Source: Pyropia yezoensis (taxonomy: Eukaryota > Rhodophyta > Bangiophyceae > Bangiales > Bangiaceae). From it: a stretch of 64,000 nt of DNA. Made by a program: the position numbers and the translations under genes. The DNA lies in contig CM020620.1 of NCBI GenBank assembly GCA_009829735.1, positions 11,467,420-11,531,419 on the forward strand, in the 5' to 3' direction. The notes under the pieces are model-generated. The model was not told the origin of the DNA. It made no database searches and saw only the letters and a program-made list of their open reading frames with translations. Shown here piece after piece: positions 19,107-29,740 of the stretch (its first letter is position 1; the number at the start of each line of letters is the position of its first letter).

Positions 19107-21769
19107 ATGGGCGGTCCGTCCCTCCTCGCCCCCACCAGCCGGCGGTCTGTGCTTGCACCAGCGGCGGCCATGGCGCCGCCGCCGTCAGCGGCTGCAGCGT
19201 CGGCGTTTGTCCCCGCCCCGCTGGTGCGGGTTGCCCGCCCCCGGCGGGGCGCCGCGGTGCTGGCGCTGGGGCGGCCCCCGCCCCCCGCGGTGGCCGCAAG
19301 GGGCGGCGGCGGTAGCCGACGCCGCCGCCGGCCGGGGAGCGTGGCGGCGGGGGTGGGCATGGCCGCCGCCGCCGCGGGCAGCGACCGGCGGCTCGAAGAT
19401 GCGGCCGTAGGCAGTGGCGGTGGTGGCGACGGCGACGGCGACGGCGGCGGCGGCGTCGGCGGCGGAGGCGGTGTCATTGGCGGCGGCAGCGGGGGGAGGG
19501 GGGCTGCGACTGGCGGGGTAGCTCTCCGACAGGGTGGTAGTGTGGCGCACCTGCTGGGCGCCCCCATCCGTGCTTGGCAGACGGCTTTACGTGCGGTGGT
19601 GGCGCTAGAACGGCAGACGCGGCCGGGTACGTTGGTAGGACTTGCTGTGTTTGCTTGGGTGCTGGGGAGGGAGGAGGAAGGGGGGGGTGGGGTTGAATGG
19701 GGGACGCGCTCGAGAGGTTGGAGGGGAGGGAGGTGCTTTCATGCAGTTGCGAGCATGTGCCTGTGGGACGGAGGGCGGCGAGGGCGGGCGGTGAGGGGGG
19801 GAGGGAGCTTTGGGGAGAGCGATTGGGGCTGCGGGAGGATGGCCGGCGCGTATGCCTGGCGGTTGCCCCGTCGCCCGCGCCGCGTGCCCTCTGCACTCAT
19901 CAAAGGCCCCCCACTGACGCTCGCTTGGTTTGACGGTCCCGTGCGTCAAGGTGACGTGACGGCGGTGGTCGCGCAGGTCAGGTCCCCGGCAGTGAGGAGC
20001 GGATGCGGCGGCGGTTCGAGGAGCTCCCCGCGAGCGCCCGCAACGAAGCACAGATGCTGGGCCGGCTGACGCCTGGGTGTGAGGGCACCCATGGGGTGTT
20101 TCCAAAGGTGCGTTTAGCGGCCTCTCGTCGTGTGGGGGCAGTAGGCGCTTGAAGGGGGGGGGCGGGGATGACGGCGGCGTGGAGTGGCTGCGGGAGGCGG
20201 GGGCCTCCGGCTGGACGGTGGTGGGGAACCCGCGCTCGGGCCAGGCATGAGTGGGACACACGTACCTGCGAGTGGGGCACGCAGATGCCGAGCGTGGCAG
20301 CCAGTGTGGTGGTGCTCCTGCCTGTTGAGCATGGAGCAATACGCTGACTGTCTGAGTTTGGGTGCCCCTCGAGCATGTGTGGTGGTCTCCCGTCGCGAAC
20401 CTTTCGTCAACCTCCCGTCCTTCACCACCCCTCTATCGCCGGCGCGCAGTGCAACTTTGCGTGCACGCCCTGTTACCACAACGCGGATGCCAACAAGGTG
20501 CGCGTTGATGGTGCTCACACAGTCACCGAGGTGGCACGGCAGCTGTCGACGCTTGCCGACCTTCGGGGCCCCCACGGCCATTGCCAGCTCATTGGCGGGG
20601 AGGTATCCTTGCTGCCGCCCGAGGACCACGCAGCGGCACTCGAGGTGATGCGCTTTTATGGCCGCCTCACGCCCATGTCGTTTACCCACGGAGATTTTGA
20701 TTATGACTACCTCACGCGGCTGGCCCTCTACCCCGACGGCCGCCGCCGCTTTGACCGTCTCGACTTTGCAGTCCACTTTGACTCATACATGGTCGGCCGC
20801 CGTGGCGCCAGGCGTGTGACCTGTGAGGCAGACCTCCACCCCGCCCGCGCTCGCTTTATGGACATGATGAAGCGCCTGCGGCGGGAGCACGGAGTGGACT
20901 TTTACGTGGCCCATAACATGACGGTCCAGCCTGGCAACGTGCGGCAGATTGCGGACGTGGTGCGGGCGGCCAAGTGCATGGGCTTTCGGATGCTGTCCTT
21001 CCAACCCGCCGCGTACGTGGGTGACGAGCGTCGGTGGGCAGAGGCGGGGTCGTCGTCGGACTACCGCCTCTTGTCGGCCGACGACGGGGCGGGGGTGTGG
21101 GCAGAGGTGGAGTCGGGCGCGGGGACGGGCCTGCCGTACCAGCTGTTCAAAATGGGCGACGTCCGCTGCAACCGTACCTGCTTTGGCGCGCTCGTCGGCC
21201 GAGCCGACGACCCCGACTGCCCGTATGTGCCCTTCTTTCTGGACTCGTCCCCCGCCGACGCGGCGCTGCGGGACCTGCTCCTCGCCTACCTGGGAACCAT
21301 CGTCATGCCCCCCGTGGCGTTGACCATCAAGATCTTTCGGCTCCTCGCCACCCGCCCGCGGGTGCTGGTGTCGGCCCTTCTGTGGGCGAGCCGCTGGGTG
21401 GCCCGCGCGGGCGGGGTGTGGCGCGTCCTCCGCCACCGTCCGCGGGTGCTCACGTTTGTCATGCACCGCTTCATGCACGCCGACGATGTGCAGGCGGCGT
21501 GGGCGCTGATGGAGGGCGGCGTCGCGCACGATGACGCTGCCGCGGTGGCGGCGGGCGCGCGGGTGGCCGAGACGATGGAGCGCCTCGGCGCGTGCTCCTA
21601 CGCCATGGCCCACCCGGCCGACCGGCGGACCGTGCCAGCGTGCGTGCAGCACTCGGTGCTGGACCCGGGGGAGAATGCGTCGTTGGCCGACCTGCTGCCG
21701 CTCAAGGGGGAAGCCGTGCCAGCCGCGGCGGTGGCGCCGCCATCCATGGGCGTGCCCCCGACAGTCTAA
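19107..21769 (+). CDS. Radical SAM superfamily protein (three exons)
   Basis: Proposed exons are 19107-19626, 19977-20107 and 20450-21769, giving 656 residues. Junctions are GT/AG and phases agree (phase 1, then phase 0, with an AAG|GTGCGT donor). Exon 1 encodes an Ala/Gly/Arg-rich N-terminus that may be an organelle-targeting peptide. Exon 3 opens directly with the radical SAM cluster motif CNFACTPC (C218, C222, C225; CX3CX2C), which would bind the 4Fe-4S cluster and S-adenosylmethionine. A GGE motif follows in LIGGEVSLLPPED. Later motifs include VAHNMTVQP and a hydrophobic stretch LAYLGTIVMPPVALTIKIF that could be membrane-associated. The substrate is unknown. The core reads like a bacterial-type radical SAM protein, which may indicate horizontal or organellar origin; that is inference. 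The alternative start at 19170 is possible. Confidence 0.85.
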
Positions 21770-22106
21770 AAAATTCGGCCCCGCCCAGGTGGGGGCGGCC
21801 GTACCCCGTAGGACGTGCTGCCGCTGCCCCTACCCACTTTTGTATCGCTTGTTTCCCTACGTCTGTGCTATTTTTGGGCCCCGTCTGTGTCGACCCAGCC
21901 GCCCTAGCCCTACTTGCTGGATACAGGTTGGGGTCGCCTCCGGCAGCGGGAGGCCAGTCCAGGACACGCCCCGCGACTAAGCGTCGCTAGGCCAGCAATC
22001 TAGGTCCCAACGGTCGCAGCTCCGCCCCACCTTCCACCTCTTGCTCGCCAGCTTAGCGGCTGCTGGCCAGAGGCCAGCCAAGCGCCGCTGAAGCGCCTAA
22101 AATTTA
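21770..22106. other. Short intergenic stretch
   Basis: This is the presumed 3' untranslated region of the radical SAM gene, with GCC/AGC-rich short repeats near 22040-22090. No gene is seen. Confidence 0.4.
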
Positions 22107-23600
22107 GTGTCTATTCTACTGACCGCCTCATTTGAGGCGATTCGCCTCATTTGAGGCGGTTTTCGGGTGCCCTATTTCGAGGTCTTCCGCATGCCAGACG
22201 AGGATTCTGACACCAGAAACGGACTCAGCGCAGTCTGTTTCACCTTGGGGGAAACGGAGTGCGTCCAACGACGATGGGCGGCCATCGGTTGGCGCCTTTT
22301 CTTCCACGCCACGGAACGGTTCCCGGCGGGGCAGCGACCGCGCTCCAGAGCGCCCAGAGAGCAAGGTGCCCGACCTGCAGAGGCTCCGCCGATGGCACGC
22401 GCGCGCTTCTCTTCGTTTGGACTGCCGCGCCGCGACCCGAGCCGCACGCAGGTCCCAGCAGCGGCCGCGCATGCGCCCCTGCCATGCCTGGTTCCCATCG
22501 TCCACCACTGCACTGTCGCGCACCGGCCGACCACGCACCCCACACAGCACCATCTCTCTTCTTGTGCCTGCTCCCGCGTCATCCTCCCCCCCCCCCCCCC
22601 CCCCTCCCCCCCCTGTTTAACCCATTCTTTCAGCACCATGGACGAGCGGCCGACCGCTGGCTGGTCGACCAAGTCGGCCCCCAAGGCCGGCTCTTCTATT
22701 CCGTCTGCGCATGCTCCGCCAGTTCCCCCCGCCCCCGCTGCCACCGTGGCCCCCTCTTCAACCCCCTCCCGCCCCCCCATGGCTGACTCTGCCGGTCCCT
22801 CTGCGCTTGCTCCGCCGGTTCCCCCCTCCCCCAGTGCCACCGTTGCCCCCTCTGCACCCCCCCCCTGCCCCCCCATGCCCACCTCGGCCATTCCCTCTGC
22901 ACTTGCTCCGCCGATTGCCCCATCCCCCACTGCCCCTGTTGCCCCTTCTTCTGCCCCCCCCCGCCCTCGCCGCAGGAAGGAAGACGGGGTGAGAGTGTTT
23001 AGGGACGGGAGGGGAGGGAGATGGAGCCCGTGGGCGGATGCTAGAGAGTGGCTTTTGTGACAACGGCACGCAGCGGCGCGCCCGCGCCATGAGTCTGCTC
23101 ACGGACGCGGGGTGGCCGGCCGGCACCGTCGTTGCCACGCCGCCGCTGCCGCCACGGCCACCACCGCCTTCTATGCGGCCGCCGCGACCAGCCACCGCTC
23201 CACAAAGGGAAGAGAAGCGGGCTGGGAAGCGTCCACCGTGGTACAAGAGCTGGGGGAGGGGGGCATGTGTCGCAACATCCCGTGCGGTGTCGACGGGTGG
23301 CATTCTGGACCCGTCGTCGCCACCGCATCCGCCGCCGCCCCCGCCGCCGCCGCCGCCGCTGCGGCCCGCTCCCGCCGCACAAAGGGAAGGGGACGGGGTG
23401 GGGAAGGTGTGCAGTGGGGGAGAAGCGGGGGGAGGTGGTCAGGGGGGGCTGGAGGCCGAGCGGAAGCTGTCTGGGGAGAGTACCGACAGCCTCTTCTTTG
23501 TCAGACATGTCGAAAATGGCGATTTCCGGTGATCCGGGGGGAGCCTCATTTGAGGCTCGAGGCGGCCTCATTTGAGGCGAATGTGCAGTAGAATAGACAC
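22107..23600. mobile_element. Non-autonomous TA-flanked DNA transposon with 15-bp terminal inverted repeats
   Basis: The left end GTGTCTATTCTACTG (22107-22121) is the exact reverse complement of the right end (23586-23600). Both are flanked by TA (22105-22106 and 23601-23602), as expected of Tc1/mariner-type insertion. Just inside each end lie two copies of GCCTCATTTGAGGC (22125-22138, 22144-22157; 23543-23556, 23565-23578). These are near-palindromes with 6-bp arms and are candidate transposase-binding sites. No transposase is encoded inside. The interior holds polypyrimidine DNA and a proline-rich ORF. Confidence 0.85.
22638..23060 (+). CDS. Proline-rich ORF inside the TIR element, uncertain
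   Basis: The ATG at 22638 follows a poly-C tract and opens MDERPTAGWSTK. Three tandem ~32-residue repeats rich in Pro, Ala and Ser follow, about 96 bp each (core SALAPPVPPSPSATVAPS). A GTGAGAG donor after 22988 could splice to an acceptor ending at 23073, giving a longer protein continuing RRARAMSLLTDAGWP. There is no recognised domain. Its presence inside a transposon suggests either a captured host fragment or non-coding sequence. Confidence 0.25.
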   Translation: MDERPTAGWSTKSAPKAGSSIPSAHAPPVPPAPAATVAPSSTPSRPPMADSAGPSALAPPVPPSPSATVAPSAPPPCPPMPTSAIPSALAPPIAPSPTAPVAPSSAPPRPRRRKEDGVRVFRDGRGGRWSPWADAREWLL

Positions 23601-23672
23601 TAGCGGTACGAGGAGTACTCGAAAAAAAAACAGATAAATATTAAGCGCCTGACCCTTCGCTCCCCTCTCCCA

Positions 23673-26600
23673 TCACACAGCCCGCCCCCAGTGCCACAGC
23701 AACAGCCAGGTAGTAGCTTCCTGCTCGGCCAGCTCCACAACCGCCCCCCTTTCGCCCAGGCGCGTCACCAGCGCGGCCTCGAGGTCGGCTGCCGCATCCA
23801 CGTCGGGCACGTCAAGCGCGGCCACCCACGTCACCGCGACCGCCGGCAGAGGCGGCACGCCCGGCGTGTGGCGGGTGGCGAGCAGTGCCGCCGCTAGCAA
23901 TCGGCCGGCCGTATACGGGCTCATGACTGCCCCCACCGGGTTGACGCCCTGGAAGCGGTGGAGGAGCGCCACGGCCGTGACGAGGGTGATGGGCGGCAGC
24001 TCGCCGCCGGGCTCGGCGGCGGCCAGCTGCGTCAACACCGCCCGCACGTCGGGCGTGCCGCTGGGCGTCACCGCGCATGGTGTTGGGGCGGCAAAGGGCG
24101 ACGCGCCCGCGTCGTCGCGGATGGGCAGCGCCGTGGCGGGGGCGCCCGCCACCAGCAGCGGGTAGACGGTTACCCGCTGGGCCGCCCGGCGCATCACCGC
24201 CGACGCGGTGGTGGCCGTGTCGGCGGCAGCCGCCGCCGACGTGGCCGCCGACGAGGCGGTGAGGGGCACCACCCCGGCCGGCACCGCCGCGGCGGCCGCC
24301 GCTGCCGCGCGGCGCCAGCCAACCGCCATCGTCGCGGCGGCGGCCGCGTCCGTCACGGCCGACCGCCAGGCGTGCACCTCGCGGAGGTCGTCGGTGAAGG
24401 GGGGCCACAGGGGGTCGGGGAAGTTGGGGGTGGGGGCGGTCAGCGCGGCGGCCACCACCGCCGCCATGTCAGTACCGGGGGGGAAGAACAGGGGGGAGGG
24501 GGCGCCAGGATAACCGGGGGGGGGGGGGAGCTGCGGCGCCAGCGGACTGCTCTCCACCGTCGACAGGGTTGGCAGTGGCAGGGGCGCAGCGTCGGTGAGG
24601 GGGGGGGCGGGGGGGGGGAAGGGGGGAGGCGTCTCGATGCTTGCGGCCGCCGGGGTCGCAACGGGACTCACACCGGTAGCGGAGAAGGACGTCCCCGCGC
24701 CGTGGGGGGGCCCGTGGCCAGTGGCTGGGCTGGGCGGTGCGTACGGGCCGGCCAGTGGGGACGCCGCCGGCGTGACCGCGCCGTACGCCTGGCTGCGTGC
24801 GGGTGAGGAGGACAGCAGCGGCTCCCAGTAGCTGTCCCGAGGGGTCCCCGCCGCCGGCCACAGCGAGTACGACGTTTCCAAGGTTGGTGCCGGTGGGGAT
24901 GGAGGGGGTGTCCCCCCCGTCTGCGGAGCACTGACAGCCCAGAGAGGAGGCGAGCGCGCCGCTACGGTAAGAGACCCGGCGGGGGCAGCGGTGCCAGACG
25001 CCCCAGCCGGGGACCACCGCGTGCCCGAGGGGGAGGGGACCGCCGGGAACCACCGCGTGCAAGAGGGGGAGAGGACGACCGGCGGGGTGCCCACGGGCGG
25101 CTGGCGACCTACACCCAAACGCAGTGGGGTCACTGGCTCCCCCTGGAGCGCCGCAACCGGGGGCAGAGGCGACTGCACAGCAGCATCGGCCCCGGGGGGC
25201 GCGCGGACGTCCGCAGCGGGTGGCCCCTCCACACGCGGCTCGACGGCACGTGGAGAGGCGGTGCCGGCGTCCTCTGCCGCCAGGGGGTGGTCATGCCCCG
25301 TAAAAGCCGCGGTGGTGGCGGGGGCGGGTGCCGCGTCAGCGGGCAAGCCGCTACTTGGCGTCGCAGCCCACGGTGGGGCCTGCGGCGGCGTTCCCGCAGT
25401 GGGCTGGGCAATCACCCCGGTCGGGGCCGCGGGGGGCAACGGCCAGTCATCGGCAGGCCCGGCGACTTGGTCGCCATCTCCACGGGCGGTGAGCGCGGGC
25501 TGGACGGGGTGCCCCCGTGGGGGGCTGGGGAGGCCACCACCACCGCCGTCGCCGTCGTCGCTACTGCCGACGGGCCGGGCGTCGGCCGGGGCAGGCACGC
25601 CCACCGCCGGCCGCACCGGCGGCGGCGGCGACGACGATGGCGGCCGCTTGGACCAACGGCCACCGCTGGGCGGCAAAGCCACCCCCGACGGTCCCGGCGA
25701 TGATGACGCCGCGGCGCCATCGTCGTGCGGCGGCACCGGTTCCTCGCGACCCTCTCCGGCCGGGGGGGGACGCGCGGGTGACGGTGGTGATACGCTGCGG
25801 CCGCCACCATGCGGTCGAGACCCGCCACGGGGGTCCCCCGACCACCCCCGCGGCGGTGGCAGGCGGAGGGGCACCTCCCTGCCAGCCGCCACCACGGTTG
25901 GGGTGGCCGCCGTCGCCGGTGGCCGTGCGGGCCGCGATGGCGGCGGCGGAGGCGGCGGCGGCGGCCGCCGCCGCGCGGTCCGCGATGGCCGCGGCGAAGG
26001 CGGCGGCGGCGGCCGTGGCGGTAGCGACGGAGATGGCGGGGATGGCGGCGGCTGGGACCGACGGCGACCGCTGGCGGCAGAGACGCCCGATGGGCACGCC
26101 GACGAGGACGCCGTGCTGGCATTGTTGCCACGCCGCCCGCCGGACGCCAGAGCGGGCTCCCCGCGCCGACCTCTCCCGGGTGGGGCGGTCTGTGCAGGCG
26201 TCGCCGGAGACGGGGTGCCCGCACTGCCACTCGGAGCGCCGGGCCGTCCGCGGTGCTGCCCAGGCAGCGCCGGCAGGAGGAGCGGGGTCTCCTTGTCTGC
26301 CACCGTGGCCGAAGCGGTTGCTGCCGCTACCGCCTCTCCGCCGCGGCCGCCACGGGCGCTGCTGCTGCCGCTGCCACTGACGTGGGCGGGGTCGTCGCCC
26401 CGAGGGACTGCGGTAGCGGCGGCGCCACGCCCCTTGCCGGCCGAGTCGCTGCCCACGGCGGGCGTTGAGGGGGGGACGCTGCCGCTCGCGGCCGCACCGC
26501 CTGCTGCCGCCTGAACGCCGCTGGGTTGAGCGGCCGCAGCGGCTGCAGCCGCAGCGGCGGCAGCAGCGCGCCCCGCCTCGGCAATTGCCTCATTGCGCTG

Positions 26601-28739
26601 CTGCCGGCTGGTGCGGGAGCGCCGGGGCGGCTGCCGCGCTTGGCGGGGCCCAAGCGGGATCCCCTCGAGCCAGTCGCCGGCAGGACTGGCCGACGATGAC
26701 GCCCCGGCGGGCGTAGACGAGCCTGCCGCTGGGGCGGCAGCGGACGGACCACCGGCTGCTGCAGGGGCAGGAGTGAAGGGGCCACCGCCAGCTGGCGGGA
26801 CGTGGTCGGTGGCACTCGTCGCGGCCGTGCGGGCGCTGTCCCCACCAGCGGCGTGTGCCAGCGTCCCAGAGGGGGGACAGTTGGGGGCGCTGGCGGGGGC
26901 GTTGCCGGTAACCGTGGCCAGCAGGTCGTCGTAGTAGCTGACGGAGCCTTCGCCCGCCGGCCCCACGGACGAGGTCCCCGCAGCAGAGCGACAACACGTG
27001 TACCGGTGGCACTCTGCTTGGAAGCGCATGTACCATACCGTTGAGTGGAGGTCAAAGTCGTTGACCTCCCACGCGTCGCCCACCACCAGCCGCAGCGATT
27101 CAGCAAGCTCCTCGCTTTCCGCCACGGCATCGGCAGCAACGTCCCCCCACGCGCCCCCCACCGCGCGACGCGCATCGTCGACGGCGGTGGGGGACTGGTT
27201 CTTGCCATACAGGTCCTCGGCCACCACCTCAGCGGCCGCCGCCAGCAGCCGGAAGATGGAACGGTCGCAAATGACGAGGCCAGACAGGACCATCCGCGCG
27301 CGGTAGATGAGGAACAGAGCCACCGCCACGGCAATGGGCGGGAGGTCGCGCCCGTAAAATATGGATTCCATGAACGGCTGCAGCGGTGGAGCAGCAGGCG
27401 GTCGCGGGCCCCGCCGTCGCCCGCCCGAGCCGCCCCCATCGCGGGCCGGTCGGTGCCGCGGGGGGGCGGCGTAAAAGATAGCCGCCACGTCGTCGTCCTC
27501 GGGGAGGATGTCGCTATCGTCATCGATGGTCATCCTGGCCAGGGGGTAGGGCATTTGGGCAATGAGCGGGCCGACCGTCGTGGCCAGCGACGCCGCCCCC
27601 CACCACCCATCCAGAAGGGCACTCACGTGGAGGCGGGCGCTGTCGAGCAGGTTCGCTTGATCACTCTGCCACACTTGGTGCAGGTCTTCGCTCATGGGGG
27701 CCGACAGCCACACGATCCGGAACCAGTCATTGAGGGGGTGGGGGGGGCGGTCGAGCACATACGCCACGTCCGCGAGCACCTCCGATTCTGCCAACATCAC
27801 CAGCGGGTGGGCGTCGTAGTCGATGGTCAGGTCGCTCCCACTGTCTGACAGGCCCAGACCGCCGTCCCCGTCACCGTCGCTGCCGCCGCCGACGCCAGCG
27901 TCCCCACCACCGGCGCCGTACTCGTCTGCCGTGATGCCACTGCCGGGCGAGTCGTCCGTACCGACGCCACCACCGTCACCACTACCACCACCGCCGTCAC
28001 TGCCGTGGGGGCTGCCGTCACTGCCGGCAGAGGCGCCGCCGCCGTCGTGGCCTGCCGCGGCCCCACCACCGCCGCCAACCTCTTCTGGACTGCCGCCACT
28101 GCCGGCCGGGGGGGCGGCGGCGCCCCCGCTGCCGTCGCCACTGCCCCCACCACCGCCGTCGCCCACGGCCGCACTGCCGCCACTGCCGGCGGGGGGGGGC
28201 GCGCTGCCGGCGGCACGCCCCCCCCCACTGCTGCCAACATGCCCCCCGTCGTGGGACGCCCGCGCTTGGCCCCACGCCAAGCAGTCCTCACAAAACTCAC
28301 ACTCGTCCACGCCGCTGCCGTCACCACCGTCACCACCGCCGCCGTCACCGCCGCCGCCGTCACCGCCGCCCCCACCGCCTCCACCTCCGCCGCCACCGCC
28401 ACCGCCGCCGCCTCCGCCTCCTCCGCCGCTGCTGCCGCCGCCGCCACCCGCCACGCCTGCGTCGGCAGGCGCCGCCCCTTTGCCTCTGTCGGTGCCGTCA
28501 CGCCGTGGCGACAGCTGAGGTTGTATGGGGGGAGACGCCGGGGGAGAGCCGCCCCCCTGGGGGAGGGGGGAGCGCAAACGCAACGACGACGACGACGACG
28601 GCAGCGGCAGCGGCAGCGGCAGCGGCAGCGGCGCCGACGGTGGCGGCGGCGGCGCCGACGGTGGCGGCGGCGGCGGCGGTGGCGGCGGCGGCGGCAGCGG
28701 CGGCGGCGGTGGCGGTGGCGGTGGCGGCGGAGGCCCCAT
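23673..28739 (-). CDS. Very long low-complexity protein with two cyclin-like regions
   Basis: The frame is open for about 1,690 codons from the ATG at 28739; it also extends upstream to a GTG at 28817, so the true start is uncertain. The N-terminal 250 or so residues are poly-Pro, poly-Gly, Ser and Asp. A folded-looking part encoded at about 27840-27000 includes LPPIAVAVALFLIYRARMV, LLAAAAEVVAEDL and DFDLHSTVWYMRF, resembling a PHO80-type cyclin fold. About 900 residues of disordered Pro/Ala/Ser sequence follow. The C-terminal block (about 24030-23690) starts with the parallel motif LPPITLVTAVALLHRF, followed by an AGRLLAAALLATRHT helix and a final LAEQEATTWLLLWHW. The repeated pattern suggests two cyclin-like modules. 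Cyclin assignment is inference from the helix pattern; no certain signature residue was seen. The low-complexity middle would also suit a regulatory scaffold. Confidence 0.55.
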   Translation of the reverse strand: MGPPPPPPPPPPPPLPPPPPPPPPPPPSAPPPPPSAPLPLPLPLPLPSSSSSLRLRSPLPQGGGSPPASPPIQPQLSPRRDGTDRGKGAAPADAGVAGGGGGSSGGGGGGGGGGGGGGGGGGGGGGDGGGGDGGGGDGGDGSGVDECEFCEDCLAWGQARASHDGGHVGSSGGGRAAGSAPPPAGSGGSAAVGDGGGGGSGDGSGGAAAPPAGSGGSPEEVGGGGGAAAGHDGGGASAGSDGSPHGSDGGGGSGDGGGVGTDDSPGSGITADEYGAGGGDAGVGGGSDGDGDGGLGLSDSGSDLTIDYDAHPLVMLAESEVLADVAYVLDRPPHPLNDWFRIVWLSAPMSEDLHQVWQSDQANLLDSARLHVSALLDGWWGAASLATTVGPLIAQMPYPLARMTIDDDSDILPEDDDVAAIFYAAPPRHRPARDGGGSGGRRRGPRPPAAPPLQPFMESIFYGRDLPPIAVAVALFLIYRARMVLSGLVICDRSIFRLLAAAAEVVAEDLYGKNQSPTAVDDARRAVGGAWGDVAADAVAESEELAESLRLVVGDAWEVNDFDLHSTVWYMRFQAECHRYTCCRSAAGTSSVGPAGEGSVSYYDDLLATVTGNAPASAPNCPPSGTLAHAAGGDSARTAATSATDHVPPAGGGPFTPAPAAAGGPSAAAPAAGSSTPAGASSSASPAGDWLEGIPLGPRQARQPPRRSRTSRQQRNEAIAEAGRAAAAAAAAAAAAAQPSGVQAAAGGAAASGSVPPSTPAVGSDSAGKGRGAAATAVPRGDDPAHVSGSGSSSARGGRGGEAVAAATASATVADKETPLLLPALPGQHRGRPGAPSGSAGTPSPATPAQTAPPGRGRRGEPALASGGRRGNNASTASSSACPSGVSAASGRRRSQPPPSPPSPSLPPRPPPPPSPRPSRTARRRPPPPPPPPPSRPARPPATAATPTVVAAGREVPLRLPPPRGWSGDPRGGSRPHGGGRSVSPPSPARPPPAGEGREEPVPPHDDGAAASSSPGPSGVALPPSGGRWSKRPPSSSPPPPVRPAVGVPAPADARPVGSSDDGDGGGGGLPSPPRGHPVQPALTARGDGDQVAGPADDWPLPPAAPTGVIAQPTAGTPPQAPPWAATPSSGLPADAAPAPATTAAFTGHDHPLAAEDAGTASPRAVEPRVEGPPAADVRAPPGADAAVQSPLPPVAALQGEPVTPLRLGVGRQPPVGTPPVVLSPSCTRWFPAVPSPSGTRWSPAGASGTAAPAGSLTVAARSPPLWAVSAPQTGGTPPPSPPAPTLETSYSLWPAAGTPRDSYWEPLLSSSPARSQAYGAVTPAASPLAGPYAPPSPATGHGPPHGAGTSFSATGVSPVATPAAASIETPPPFPPPAPPLTDAAPLPLPTLSTVESSPLAPQLPPPPGYPGAPSPLFFPPGTDMAAVVAAALTAPTPNFPDPLWPPFTDDLREVHAWRSAVTDAAAAATMAVGWRRAAAAAAAAVPAGVVPLTASSAATSAAAAADTATTASAVMRRAAQRVTVYPLLVAGAPATALPIRDDAGASPFAAPTPCAVTPSGTPDVRAVLTQLAAAEPGGELPPITLVTAVALLHRFQGVNPVGAVMSPYTAGRLLAAALLATRHTPGVPPLPAVAVTWVAALDVPDVDAAADLEAALVTRLGERGAVVELAEQEATTWLLLWHWGRAV

Positions 28740-28753
28740 GGGGGTTCGTCCGC

Positions 28754-28793
<40 letters not shown>

Positions 28794-29279
28794 GGCCCCA
28801 CCGCCGACGGGGTCCACGCGGTCGCCTCACCGTGGCGGCCCTGCTGGGGAGGGAGGAGAGCAAAGGCGGGGGGAGGGGGAGGGGAGCGCGGCCACAGCCG
28901 GCAGCCGGCAGCGCGCGCGGCGACCGCACCGGCCAGGCGGGGAGGCAGTGACCGCGGCGTAGCAATGGGCCCACACCCACCACGCGGGGGGGGGGTAGCG
29001 GGTGGTGGGTGGCGCGGCGGGGGGAAGGGGGGGGGAAGAGGAGCACCACCACAGCACCCCCTCGTGACGGCCAACGCCGACGGCGGGGGGGGGGGGCAAC
29101 GCACGCGGCGAGTTCCCCTGCCGTCGCACGCGGGGGGGGGAGGGGGGCCCAACCGCAGGGGCACACACCCGCCTAGGTAGGCACCAGCGGCGGGGGTGGC
29201 CAATGGCGGCGCCGGTGCCGTCCCGCCGCACACACAACCTGTGGCGCCGCGGACCCCGCGGCGGGGGGGAGGGGTCGAC

Positions 29280-29446
29280 AGGCGGGCGCGGCGGGCAGCC
29301 GGGCGGGCGGGCGGGCAGGCGGGCGGGCAGGCGGGCAGGCGGGCGGGCGGGCGGGCAGGCGGGCGGGCGGGCGGGCAGGCGGGCGGGCGGGCGGGCGGGC
29401 GGGCGGGCGGGCGGGCGGGCAGGCGGGCGGGCGGGCGGCGGCGGCA
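29280..29446. repeat. (GGGC)/(GGCGGGCA) simple tandem repeat
   Basis: Nearly uninterrupted GGGCGGGC with periodic A substitutions, followed immediately by long polypyrimidine C tracts. Strong quadruplex potential on the plus strand. Confidence 0.9.
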
Positions 29447-29714
29447 GCACGCCTCCCCCCCCACCCTCCCCCCTCCCCCCCTCCCCCCCACCCTCCCCCC
29501 CCCCGCCTCCCCCCCGCCCCCCCCGCCTCCCCTCCCCCCCCTCCCCCTCCCCCCCCCCCCCCCCTCCCCTCCCCCCCCCCCCCCTCTCCGCAAGGCGGGC
29601 TGCCCCAGTGTGGGGAAAGGGGGCGGGAACGCTCCCGCCAAGGCCGCCGCCGCCACGCCTCGTGGGCGGGGACGTCACCCCCGCGTCGCCGCGCTTCCCC
29701 CCTCCAACCCCCCC

Positions 29715-29740
29715 GCCGGCGCCGGCGCGCCGGCGCCGGC
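29715..29740. repeat. 26-bp perfect palindrome of GCCGGC blocks
   Basis: The 26 bases from 29715 to 29740 equal their own reverse complement. It is composed of GCCGGC units around a central GCGC, with C-rich flanks on both sides. Confidence 0.9.

Noticed and set aside
20783..21652. 289-codon minus-strand ORF opposite radical SAM exon 3
   Set aside because: Shadow frame of a well-supported coding exon.
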